Positions 37,806 to 47,162 of a DNA stretch of 64,000 nt are shown here, piece by piece; within the stretch, counting starts at the first letter, position 1; each line of letters opens with the position of its first letter. Source of the DNA: QHWT01 sp963755695 (GTDB taxonomy: Bacteria; Acidobacteriota; Vicinamibacteria; Vicinamibacterales; 2-12-FULL-66-21); the NCBI GenBank assembly GCA_963755695.1, contig CAVWLB010000008.1, positions 620,001 through 684,000 of the forward strand, in the 5' to 3' direction. Made by a program: the position numbers and the translations under genes. The notes beneath the pieces were generated by a model. That model was not told where the DNA came from and searched no databases. It saw only the letters and a list, made by a program, of their open reading frames with translations.

Positions 37806-39129
37806 ATGCAGAACAACACACCGCTCGCGAGAAACATGACTCGACGCGCATTCATTCGAGCGGGAACCGCGGCCACCGCGGTGGTCGCGGCTTTCACCAA
37901 TGAAAGCCTCAGCCGGGTGGCAGCCGCCGCCGGGCGCGCGGCCGATCGTTCGCCGGCGGATCTGGCCGCCGATGAGAGCTACTGGCGTGAGATCCAGCAG
38001 GCGTTCACGCTCGACCGCACGATCATCAATCTGAACAACGGCGGGTGCTGTCCCAGCCCGCGCGTCGTCCATGAGGCGTTCAAGCGATATCTCGACATAT
38101 CGAACCAGGCGCCCGTCTATCACATGTGGCAGATCCTGGAGCCGAACATCGAGACCGTCCGCCGCCGTCTCGCGGTGGCCTTCGGGTGCGATCCCGAGGA
38201 GCTCGCGATCACCCGCAACGCCAGCGAAGCGCTGCAGATCGCGCAGCTCGGAATCGACCTGAAGGCGGGGGACGAAGTCGTCACGACGAACCAGGACTAC
38301 GGCCGCATGCTCGACACGTGGGATCAGCGAGCCCGCCGCGACGGCGTCGTGGTCAAGAAGATCTCATTTCCGGTGCCGCCACCGTCAATGGCCGATCTCG
38401 CCGATCGGCTCCTTGCGGCGATCACGCCGCGGACGAAGGTCCTGCACTTCTGCCACATCACCAACCTGACGGGTCAGATCTTTCCGGTGCGGAAGATCTG
38501 CGACGCCGCACGCGCCAAGGGGATCAAGACCATCGTCGACGGCGCGCACGCGTTCGCGCACTTTCCGTACACGCTTGCCGATCTCGGATGCGACTACTAC
38601 GGCACCAGCCTGCACAAGTGGCTGCTGGCGCCGATCGGCACCGGGTTCCTGTACGTGCGGCGGGAGAACATCGAGTCGCTCTGGCCGCTGACCGCCACGG
38701 CCCCAACGCAAGGCGAAGGACATCCGGAAGTTCGAAGAGATCGGCACCCATCCCGCCGCGAACCACAACGCCATCGCCGAGGCGCTCAGCTTCCACGAGG
38801 GCATTGGCATCGATCGCAAGGCGGCGCGGCTGCGCTACCTCCGAAACCGCTGGATCGAGCAACTGCAGAACAATCCGCGCATTCGCATTCACACGAGCCT
38901 TGATCCGAGGCAGTCCTGCGCCATCGGTACCGTGCAGATCACGACGGTTCCGACCGCCAAGGCCGTCACATTGCTTTGGGACAAGTGGCGCATCATCGCG
39001 ACGCCAATCGTGCACCCGGAATACGAAGGCATCCGCGTCACGCCGAACGTCTACACGACGCTCGAAGAAGTGGACACCTTCGCCGATGCGTTGACTCGAA
39101 TCAGCCAAGGTGAGTTGGTGAATGGGTGA
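37806..39129 (+). pseudogene. Exported class V aminotransferase-like enzyme, one frameshift
   Basis: From ATG 37806 the N-terminus has a twin-arginine signal (MTRRAFIRAGTAATAVVAAF). The PLP-binding region reads TIVDGAHAFAHFPYTLADLG and GTSLHKWLLAPIGTGFLYVR, with the lysine in HKWL. The family is that of isopenicillin-N-epimerase-like class V enzymes. The frame is intact for about 300 residues, breaks once near 38700-38725, and resumes as IRKFEEIGTHPAANHNAIAE to the stop at 39127-39129, which lies inside a repeat tract. The reaction is unknown. Confidence 0.85.
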
Positions 39130-39238
39130 ATGGGTGATTGGTAATTTGGTGATTGGTAATTTGGTGATTCGGTAATTTGGTGATTTGGTGATTGTGCCGG
39201 TTTCAATCACCAAATCCCTCAATCACCAAATCACCAAG
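39109..39238. repeat. GGTGATT/AATCACC inverted tract, copy 2
   Basis: From about 39109 the sequence is built of GGTGAATGGGTGATTGG and GTAATTTGGTGATTGG units up to about 39200. It then switches to TCAATCACCAAATCCC and ATCACCAAATCACC units up to 39238. The halves are complementary and can form a long stem. The tract contains the stop codon of the aminotransferase gene and ends at the stop of the convergent M16 gene. Confidence 0.88.
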
Positions 39239-40725
39239 TCACTTGACTGGTTTGCCTTCTGCGTCGAACGTCTGCACCTCGCCGAGCTTCTTCAGCGCCG
39301 GCTCGACTTTGGCGGCGTCGCCGACGGCAACGATCTGCAGGCGGTCGGCCGCCCAGTATTCTTCGGGCGACCCGCTGGACGTCCGCAGCGGTGATCGCCT
39401 CGATGCGATCGGGATATTTGTCCCAGTAGTCCGCCGGCAGCTTGTAGAGGTAGCGAGTCGATGTAGTTGTTGAGGATCGCGGTCGGGCTCTCGAGCGACC
39501 GCGCAAAACCGGCGACGATGGCGCGCTTGATGTTCGACAGTTCCGCCGCCGGCACCTCAGTGTCGCGCATCTGCCGGATCTCGTCGAGCAGATCGGTCAA
39601 CGCCGGATCGGTGACCTCCGTCCGCACATCCGTCGAGGCGCTCCAGGATCCGCGGAACCGGCCGGCTGAGAAGGCGCTGCCTGCACCGTAGGTATAGCCC
39701 TTCTGCTCGCGCAGGTGCTCGAAGAGCCGACCCGCAGGCACGTTGCCGAGAACCGGTTGGCGACCGTCAGCGCCTCGTAATCGGGATTGGTGCGCTCGAT
39801 GCTCTGCGTGCCGACGACGCAGGCTCGTCTGCACCGACGCTGGGCGCAGCGACGAGCGAGACACTGGGTTCGCTGAGCGCACTCGGATCGCGCGGTCGGC
39901 GCAATCGTCCTTGCCCGACTTCTTCCATCCGCCGAGCGCAGACTCCAGCCTTCTGCTTCGCCACCGGCAGCGTGATGTCGCCGGCGATCGCCATCACCGC
40001 GCGGTCAGGAACGTAGTGCGCCTTGTGGAAGTCGACGAGCGCGTCGCGGGTCAGCGCATCGAGCGACTCTGGCGTAGCCGAAACCCGCGAAGCCGGATGG
40101 TCTGCCGAAGACAACGCCGCTGGAAGCGCTCCTGCGCGAGGAAGCCGGGCTGCGAGCGCTGTTCATCAGGTTCCCGCGCGCGTCCGGGTCTTGTAGCGAT
40201 CGATTTCTGCCTGCGAGAACGCCGGGTGCATCAGGACGTCGGCCCATGATCGCCAGCACCGTATCGACCGAGTCGCTCAACGCCGAGCCGGACATCGTGG
40301 CAAACGGCGACGAGATGCCGGCAGCGACAATGACCGTCGCGGCCAGCCGATCGAGCTGCTCTGAGATCTGCTCAGACGTCTTGCTCTCGGTTCCTTCCCG
40401 CATCAGCGTCGCCGTGAAGCCGGCGAGCCCGGGCAATTCCGCTGGATCGTAGTAGCCGCCCGCTCCCTCGATGATCAGCTGGAAGTTCACGATCGGCGCA
40501 CGATGATCTTCCAGCACCATCAGGTGAACGCCGTTCGACGAGATCCGCCTCCTTCGGCTTCGGCAGCGTGACCTTGAGGATCTCGTTCGACACCGGCGCC
40601 TTTCCCTTCATGATCGTGCCGGGCGCCGTCGCAGGATTCTGTGACGGCTGCTGGCGGCCTGCGCAAGAAGCGGGCTCGTCTATGACGAGGGATGCCAGAA
40701 CCAAGACGCGAGCGTGACGTCTCAC
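39239..40725 (-). pseudogene. M16-family peptidase-like subunit lacking the zinc motif, frameshifted
   Basis: It starts at GTG 40725 (GGGAGG upstream), overlapping the stop of the active partner as GTGA. The N-terminal signal is followed by GVHLMVLEDHRAPIVNFQLI. At the position of HxxEH the protein reads PGLAGFTATLMREGT, so it has no zinc ligands there. It keeps LREQKGYTYGAGSAFS, the substrate-binding element, in the C-terminal half. This is the pattern of heterodimeric bacterial M16B pairs with one catalytic and one non-catalytic subunit. Many indels interrupt it, for example near 40500, 40260, 40130, 39740 and 39450. Confidence 0.83.
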
Positions 40726-42084
40726 TGCTGGCCTCCCTTCGTCGCGGCGGCCGGTTTCGGCGTCGTGATGATCACGGAGCGGTTTTCCTTGGTCAGGTAC
40801 TTCGTTGGCAACGCGCTGCACGTCGGCGGCGGTCACCTTCTCGATACGTTCGCGTGATCGTGTTGATCCGGTTGGGATCGTCGTAGAACAAGCGCGTATT
40901 GCCCGAGCTGAATCGCCCGCTGCAGCGTGCTCGTGACCGTGGTGGCGGCATTGCGTCGTGCGCTGTTGCGCGCCTTCTCGATCTCCCAGTCCGCGATCGG
41001 TCCCGCCTTCACCTTCTCGATCTCCTCGTGGATGGCGGCCTCGACGTCGGCCGGGTTCTTGCCTGGCGCAACCGTGGCGAACGACGTGGAACAGGCCCGG
41101 GACCGCGCCTGCGTCGAGGAAACGCCGCCGCGCTGGTGGCCAGCTGCTTCTCGCGCACGATGACCTGGTTGAGGCGGGCGCTGCGGCCGCCAGCCAGCAC
41201 GTCCGAGAGCACGTCGAGCGCGTCGACATCGGGCGAGGCCGCGGCCGGCCCGACCCAGGCGATGTCGACGCGGGCAAGGCGCGCCAGCGGATCCTCAATC
41301 GTGCTGCGACGCTCCGCCGTATGCGAGCGGCTCGGTCAGAGTCTGGCCGTTTTGGCGGCGGCTGCGAGGCGATCGCGCCGAAATACTTCTCGACGAGCGC
41401 CATCGTCTTCTTCGTGTCCACGTCGCCGACGATGTGAGGATCGGCGTTGTTCGGGGCGTAGTAGGTCTTGAAGAACGTCGCCACATCGTCGACGCGACGC
41501 GGCGTTGAGGTCTGCCATCGAGCCAATCGACCGAGTGCTTGTAGGCCGGGTTGTCGTAGGCCTGCTCGCCGGTGCGCTCGAATGTCGGGCCGTACGGCTG
41601 ATTGTCGACGCGCAGCCGGCGCTCTTCCTGGACGGCGTTGCGCTGGTTGTCGAGGTTCGCCTTGTTGATGTCGAGCGACTTCATGCGGTCGCCTTCGAGG
41701 AACAAGCGCGAGCTCGAGCTGGTTGGCGGGCAGGTCTCGAAGTACAAGCGTGCGGTCTTCGTTGGTCGTGCCGTTCATCGGTGCCGCCGTTGTTGAAGAT
41801 CGCGCGTCGGGTGCTCGCCGGGGCCCACGTTCTCCGACCCCTTGAACATCATGTGCTCGAAGAGGTGCGCGAACCCGGTGCGGCCTGTCCGCTCGTCGGC
41901 CGAACCGACGTTATAGGTAACAGCGACCGAAACCGTCGGCGCGGTGTGATCTTCGGAGACGATCACGCGCAAGGCCGTTCTTGAGTTTGGTGTCGCTGAA
42001 CGGTGACCGACGGCTTGTCGGCGGCGCTGGCACGAAGCACAACCGCAAGCGCGGGCACGACTGCCCGGCCGACGCGCGAAACAT
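40722..42084 (-). pseudogene. M16-family zinc peptidase, catalytic subunit, frameshifted
   Basis: GGGAGG lies 4 nt before ATG 42084. A hydrophobic signal (VGRAVVPALAVVLRASAA) precedes GLRVIVSEDHTAPTVSVAV. The inverted zinc motif HLFEH is in GFAHLFEHMMFKGSENV. Later frames show NQRNAVQEERRLRVDNQPYG and KENRSVIITTPKPAA. It is an exported insulinase/pitrilysin-type peptidase, probably paired with the non-catalytic neighbour that it overlaps. Indels are frequent, for example near 41975, 41780, 41700, 41510, 41310, 41090 and 40850. Confidence 0.85.
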
Positions 42085-42119
42085 AGGACCTCCCTGACTG
42101 TGGACGCCCGGAAGATCCT

Positions 42120-42258
42120 ATAGACGGAACGGACCTGAGGGGCAAGGGCGCGGCAAGGGCCACAGCCGGCGACTCGAGCCGCCGGAAGGTACCGGCAAAA
42201 GGGCGGCAATGGCCACTCAATTGCGCCGCGAGTACCGGCAAAGGGCCGCAACAGGCCA
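42120..42258. repeat. Degenerate GGCAAAGGGC/GGCCAC direct repeats
   Basis: TACCGGCAAAAGGGCGGCAA followed by TGGCCACTC (from 42188) recurs as TACCGGCAAAGGGCCGCAA followed by CAGGCCACTC (from 42231). A more degenerate copy (GGGCAAGGGCGCGGCAAGGG, then CCAC) lies at 42140-42163. The region is the leader side of the M16 operon. Its function is unknown. Confidence 0.6.
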
Positions 42259-42274
42259 CTCGTGAGAAAGAAAA

Positions 42275-42400
42275 ACGCCGCAGCCGGTCGGGGGCGGAAC
42301 GCGAAGCACCCTGCGAAAGTGCTGACGTTGAATCGATGGACCCGACGCCGGACCATTCCGGCGCCGTCTCCTGCGATCCGCCCCCGACCCGATGCGGCGT
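42275..42400 (-). other. 126-nt inverted repeat with two internal hairpins; candidate structured RNA or terminator
   Basis: Arms ACGCCGCA plus GGTCGGGGGCGGA (42275-42298) pair perfectly with TCCGCCCCCGACC plus TGCGGCGT (42377-42400), apart from a 3-nt internal loop. Inside are AGCAC/GTGCT (42305-42323) and CGCCGGA-CCAT-TCCGGCG (42346-42363). On the minus strand the outer stem is followed by TTTTT, as at an intrinsic terminator. It lies between the OmpA gene end and the M16 start. I do not recognise a known RNA family. Confidence 0.5.
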
Positions 42401-42431
42401 GTCTCTTCTTTTGGCTGTTGCGGGTCAAGCG

Positions 42432-42489
42432 TCAGGGCTCGTGCCGACCGGACGGCTTCGCGGAAGCCACCAGCCAGCCTGAGCCCTGA
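42432..42489 (-). terminator. Hairpin after the OmpA gene
   Basis: TCAGGGCTC (42432-42440) and GAGCCCTGA (42481-42489) are perfect complements, and GGCTTC-GCG-GAAGCC (42454-42468) forms an inner hairpin. It begins 14 nt after the OmpA stop codon. There is no U-run, so it may stabilise a 3' end rather than terminate alone. Confidence 0.45.
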
Positions 42490-42503
42490 GTCTTCGTCCT
42501 ATC

Positions 42504-43164
42504 CTACGCCAGGACCTTGATGACGACGCGGCGGTTCTGCGCGCGGCCGTCCTTGGTCTTGTTCGGCGCGATCGGCTTCTCTTCGCCGTAGCTGATCACG
42601 TTGATCTTGTGCAGCGGCACCTGGTGATGCTCGTAGAGATACCGCTTCACCGCCTCGGCGCGCTCGAGCCCGAGCTTGTAGTTCACGTCCTTCGGCCCGA
42701 CGTTGTCGGTGTGCCCTTCGATCTCGATGTAGGCGCCGTTCGGGTTCGCCTTCAGCTGCGCGACGAGCTGGTCGAGCTCGCCGTCTGGCTTCGTCGGGAA
42801 GCGTCGGCCTTGCCGAACTTGAAGTTGCCCTTGTCCTCGCTGAGGACGACTTCGTAGACCAGCCGCTTTGACGCGGCGTTTCGATCGCGTCGGCGCGCGC
42901 GTTCACCTTGTCGGCCGCGGCGTACGCCTCGTCGGCGCGCTGCCCGGCGGCCTCCGCCGCTGATTCGGCCGCCTGCGCCTTCTGATCGACCTCGCCGATC
43001 TTGCCTTCGTTGGCCTGCGTGCGCTGCTGGTTCTCTTCCACCGACTGCGACAGCGTGTCGACCTTGTCGTTCACTTCGCCGACGTTCTGCCTCACCATCT
43101 TCTTCGTCGCGCAGGCACTGGATCCGCCCAGCGCGAGCGCGAGAATCGCCACCGAACACGTCAC
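42504..43164 (-). pseudogene. OmpA-family peptidoglycan-binding protein, frameshifted
   Basis: GTG 43164 has GGAGG 7 nt upstream. The signal ends in GGSSACATKK, compatible with a lipoprotein cysteine. A long coiled coil follows (NDKVDTLSQSVEENQQRTQA, then AQAAESAAEAAGQRADEAYA). The OmpA C-terminal domain reads IEIEGHTDNVGPKDVNYKLG, LERAEAVKRYL and IAPNKTKDGRAQNRRVVIKV, containing the conserved Asp and Arg that bind diaminopimelate. It anchors the outer membrane to peptidoglycan. Breaks occur near 42880 and 42800. It lies just downstream of the VWFA gene. Confidence 0.88.
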
Positions 43165-43213
43165 GATGAATCCTCCTCATCTCCGCTCTCCTTCGGTCCG
43201 TATCTGCCACTAA

Positions 43214-44218
43214 CTATCCAACTGCCGGGTGCCCGGCGCTGTAGCCCGACCTGCGCGCGCACGGTGAAATCCCGATCCTTGGTCTGACGTCGAGCTGGCG
43301 CCACTCCCGCGAGGCCGACGCGCTGAACGCCGAGCACGTACTGGTGGCGCAACTCGTCGACGATCTGGCGCGCCGCGATGCTCTCGTGCGCGGGCGCGCT
43401 CGTCACGAACAGGTCGCCGCCCGTCCATCTGCGCCAGCGTTCGCAGCGGCGCTTCCGGCGCATTCCTCGACCATCTCTCCGACGGCGTCGGTGCCATCCG
43501 CGTGATCGAGGGGCGACACGACAGTCACCACGTAGACCGGCACGTCGATCGCGCTTGCGATCGCCGAGACCTCGCTCGGGCGTCATCAGGCTGCTCGTAT
43601 CGATGCCGTCGGTGAGCACGATGACCGCGCGGCGATGTCGATCGCCGGGCGGCGCGTCGGCGACGCGTGCGCGCCGTCTGCGCGATCGCGTCATAGAGCG
43701 ACGTCTGTCCGTACGGCTCCACGCGCGCCAGCGCGCTCTCGATCGCGCCGCGTCCGCGGTGAACGGCTGCAGCGACTGCAGGTTCATGTCGAAGCTGAAG
43801 ACCGCGGCCTCGTCGCCTCGACGTCGCTGTCCAGGTCGCAGCGCACCAAGCACGTGCCGCGCCGCCTGCCGCGCTTCTTCGACCTGCGACGCAAGCCGCA
43901 TGCTGCCGCTGACGTCGAACAGCAGCGCCACGCGGACCGGCGCGTCGTCGTCCGCATGGAACTCGACGATCGTCGCGCTGCTCGCGCCCCTCCGCGACGA
44001 CGAAGTCGTCCTGCTTGAGATCGCGGGCGAACCGGCCATGGCGGTCCCGGACGACGGCTGCAATGGAAACCAGATCAACGGCCGATTGAACGTCGCCCGC
44101 GGCGCCTGATCGGCCGTGGCATCCTGAAGACTGCGCATCCCGGCCTGGACGGCGCCGACGCAGAGAGCAGCAGTGCGAGGATGCTGATGCTCGACAGCTG
44201 CGACACGACGCTCGTCAT
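43214..44218 (-). pseudogene. VWFA-related acidobacterial-type exported protein, frameshifted
   Basis: ATG 44218 (44263 is an alternative) opens a signal peptide (VVSQLSSISILALLLSA). Joined frames give VDLVSIAAVVRDRHGRFARD, then VRVALLFDVSGSMRLASQVE with the MIDAS DxSGS, VIVLTDGIDTSSLMTP and ELRHQYVLGV. This is the VWFA-related domain described mainly from Acidobacteria. The end at 43214 is inferred from the frame giving SGYSAGHPAVG. At least eight indels are present. Its role is unknown; such proteins are abundant and predicted to be secreted or periplasmic. It may be cotranscribed with OmpA. Confidence 0.8.
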
Positions 44219-44390
44219 GCTCGCCACTATTCCAAGTATTTCTGCCAGCGACCTAAATGCCATGTATTATCAGTCAGTTGCTGCGGTTGGTCGAACGCCG
44301 GAGGACGGATGGGCGGCTCAAAAATGGCGTAAGACTTACACATTGTCGCGCGTTCTGGCTGCAGTCGTTTTTACATGTGCGTCGCTCTGA

Positions 44391-44396
44391 TAAGAT
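44391..44396 (+). promoter_or_regulatory. TAAGAT -10-like box 6 nt before the 44403 start
   Basis: TAAGAT ends 6 nt before ATG 44403, matching the TANNNT pattern of other probable leaderless genes. No ribosome binding site is present. Confidence 0.42.
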
Positions 44397-44402
44397 TTTT
44401 CG

Positions 44403-45632
44403 ATGCGCACGACCGCCGCCATCCCCGTCGCGCCGCCGCGTCAGCGGCTTCAACTACGCGATCCGGAATATCGTCGCGGAGGCGAAGAAGGTCGAAGCCG
44501 CCGGACGGAAGGTCCGCTACCTCAATATCGGCGACCCGATTACCTTCGGGTTCGAGACGCCGCCGCACATGATCGAGGCGGTGCGAGCGCGCGATGCGCG
44601 ACGGCCACAACGGCTACGCCCCGTCGGTGGGGATCCTCCCGGCGCGCGAAGCGGTCGCCGGGGAACTGACCCGTCGGGGCATGCCGATGTCGCGCCGATC
44701 GCGTGGTCATCACCTCGGGCACATCGGAGGGCATCGAGCTGGCGCTGACGGCGCTTGCCGAGGGTGGCGACGAGGTCCTGATTCCGTCGCCGACCTATCC
44801 CCTCTACACCGCGGTGCTGGCAAAGATCGGCGCGCGCGCCGGTGTTCTATCGGACGGATCCCGCGAACGGGCTGGCTGCCGGACGTCGATCAGGTCGAAC
44901 AGCCTGATCACGCCCAGGACGCGCGCGCTCGTCGTGATCGATCCCAACAATCCAACCGGCGCCAGCTATCCGGCAGAGTGTTCGGCGGGCGCTGATCGAG
45001 ATTGCCGACGGCACAACATTCCGACTTCTCGCCGACGAGGTCTACGGCGATCTCGCCTACAGCGGTCCCGTGCCGCCGATGGCCAGCCTCTATCCGGACG
45101 CGCCAATCATCTCGTTCTCGTCGCTGTCGAAGGCGTACCTCGCGCCGGGCTGGCGCGCCGGCTGGATGGCGGTCGGCCGGACCGATCGGCTCGACGATGT
45201 GCTCGCCGCGATCAAGAAGCTGGCGGACGGCCGGCTCTGCTCGCCGGGACCGATGCAATACGCGATTGCGGCCGCGCTCGACGGCGATCGATCGCACGAA
45301 GCCGTGCTTCCGCGCCGCGCTGCGCGAGCGCGCCGAGCTGACCACGACTGCGGCTCAACGCGATCGACGGCATCACCACGGTCGCGCCGAGGGCGGCGTT
45401 CTACGCGATGCCGAAGGTGTCAGCTGCCCCCGGGGGTCACCGACGAGGATTACGTGCTCGCGCTGCTGCGCGCGACCGGGCGTCCTCTGCGTCTACGGAT
45501 CCGGCTTCGGCACCGCGCCCGAGGACGGCTTCTTCCGCGTCGTCTTCCTCGCGAGCCGCCGTCCGAACTGTCGGAGATCTACGACGACGATCGCGCGATT
45601 TCACCGAGAGCTTCCTGTCGCGCGCGGCGTGA
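44403..45632 (+). pseudogene. Alanine-transaminase-like class I aminotransferase, frameshifted
   Basis: Joined frames: SGFNYAIRNIVAEAKKVEAA, VRYLNIGDPITFGFETPPHM, DGHNGYAPSVGILPAREAV, VVITSGTSEGIELALTALAE, VVIDPNNPTGASYP, ISFSSLSKAYLAPGWRAGWM (PLP lysine in SKAYLAPG). The pattern GDP..FGF.TP and the SLSKAYLAPGWR motif resemble AlaA/AlaC-type alanine transaminases. It is cytosolic, about 410 residues. Breaks occur near 44440, 44590, 44700, 44860, 44985, 45310, 45350, 45425, 45480 and 45590. The stop overlaps the next GTG as GTGA. Confidence 0.85.
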
Positions 45633-46681
45633 CGTCACGGTCCGCACATCCGACTGAAGCGCTGATCCTCTGGACGATCGCATGTCGCGTCGCAGTGCTC
45701 CTCCTCTGGGGTGCGTTCCTCGCCCGCCACGCGCTGCTCATGGTCTACGTGAGCGGCCTGTTCGCCATCGGCTTCAGCCCGATCGTTCGGCTGATCGAGC
45801 GTCAGAAGTCCTGCCGATCGGACGAAGCGGTTGCCGCGCTGGCTGGCGATCCTGATTCTCTACTGTCGCATCCTCGGAGTGCTCGCGCTGGTTGGCTTCC
45901 TGATCTTCCTGCCGCTCGTGCACCAGGCCCAGGCGCTGTGGGCGCAGCTGCCCGGACATGTTCGAGCGCGGCGCAGCAATTCCTGATCGACAAAGGCATG
46001 CTGCAGCAGCACCTGACGATGCGCGAGGCGGTGCAGCACGCGCCCGGCCGGAGCGGCGACGCGGTCGGCGCGGTCGCTGGCGCGCTGGCGCAACGTCGCC
46101 GGCGGCATCTTCGGCGTCGTCACGATCCTGATCCTGACCTTCTACATGCTGGTCGAGGCGGACCGGCTTCGAGTCCCTGTGCGCTGCGGTTGTTTCCGCG
46201 CGAGCGGCGCGCGCAGGCAGCCGCGGCCAGCCGGGAGGTCACGTCAAGGTGAGCGCGTGGCTCGGCGGCCAGCTGCTGCTGGCGCGATCATCGGCACCAC
46301 GTCGGCGATCGGTCTCTGGGCGCTCGGGGTTCCGTTCTTCTACGTGCTGGCGCTGATGTCGGCCATCGGCGAGCTGATTCCGGTCGTCGGTCCCGATCCT
46401 CTCGGCGATTCCGGCGATTGCCGTCGCCGCGACGGTGTCGCTCGAAGAAGGTGCTCGTTCGTGCTGATCTTTTTCGTCGCTGCAGCAGCAGTTCGAGAAT
46501 CACATCCTCGTGCCGAAGATCATGTCGCGGCAGGTGGGCGTCAGCGCCGTGACCGTGATCGTCGTCGCTGCTGATCGGCGGCAGAGCTGCTGGGCATCGT
46601 CGGCGCGATCCTCGCCGTGCCGACCGCCGCGATCCTCCAGGTCGATCGGTGACGAAGGTGATGCGAAGAACCGGCGACTAG
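45629..46681 (+). pseudogene. AI-2E family (PerM-like) membrane transporter, frameshifted
   Basis: It starts at GTG 45629, overlapping the transaminase stop. The N-terminus (ALILWTIACRVAVLLLWG, ALLMVYVSGLFAIGFSPIVR) and later blocks SAWLGGQLLLAAIIGTTSAI, GVPFFYVLALMSAIGELIPV and ENHILVPKIMSRQVGVSAV are diagnostic of the AI-2E/PerM family. Members have about eight helices; some transport autoinducer-2 and others sodium, so the substrate stays open. Indels are dense. The end at 46679-46681 gives the C-terminus TKVMRRTGD. Confidence 0.83.
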
Positions 46682-47036
46682 GGTGTTCCTGGTTCAGGCA
46701 CGCCTCAGAGAACAGAATGCCGATCCAGGGCAGGACGGCCGCGGCGACATAGAGCGCCGTCAGCAGCGCGACCACGCGATGGACCGAGGTCAGGTGCAGC
46801 GCGATGCCGAAGGCGCCGGCCGTTGTCTTCGCCGCGGTCAACGCCACGCCCTGCCCCAACGTCGCCATCAGCCAGCCAAGCAGCGGATTGCCTTCGATTC
46901 GGACGCCGTAGGTGCTGACCCCCACGTATGTCAGGACGCCGTCGAACGCCTGCGCCAGGAGAAAGGCGACAACGACGATGTCGCCGAAGAGCGACCGATG
47001 GATCGCACTGGCGCTTCTTAGATTGACGCCGCGCAT
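46678..47036 (-). CDS. Small DUF5658-like membrane protein
   Basis: From ATG 47036 (an upstream in-frame start at 47114 is possible), about 120 residues with three to four hydrophobic segments: DIVVVAFLLAQAFDGVLTYV, EGNPLLGWLMATLGQGVALT, VHRVVALLTALYVAAAVLPW. The Asp..Thr in the first helix and EGNPL in the loop resemble DUF5658 proteins, whose function is unknown. The frame continues past the expected end to 46500, antisense to the transporter; I place the end near 46678 assuming one more indel. The C-terminus is uncertain. Confidence 0.5.
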
Positions 47037-47148
47037 ACCGTTGCGCGCCATCGGCGGTGGCCATTCGCGCCGGGGAGCGCCCTCCGGCGGGGCCGATTTC
47101 AATGCGAATGCCAACGTCGGCCGCTGAACCGCCTGCCGGCAACCGGAC

Positions 47149-47154
47149 TATACT
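47149..47154 (+). promoter_or_regulatory. TATACT -10-like box 8 nt before the kbl start
   Basis: TATACT ends 8 nt before ATG 47163. It is identical to the boxes before the desulfhydrase and fabZ genes and sits at the same distance, supporting a leaderless class of promoter. Confidence 0.45.
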
Positions 47155-47162
47155 CGGCTCTT

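Noticed and set aside
42262..42489. 75-residue plus-strand open frame
   Set aside because: It lies across the inverted repeat and hairpins, has no ribosome binding site and an arginine-rich composition; RNA structure explains the region better.
46500..46677. C-terminal extension of the small membrane protein down to 46500
   Set aside because: It is antisense to the transporter 3' end and loses membrane-protein character, so an indel and an earlier stop are more likely.
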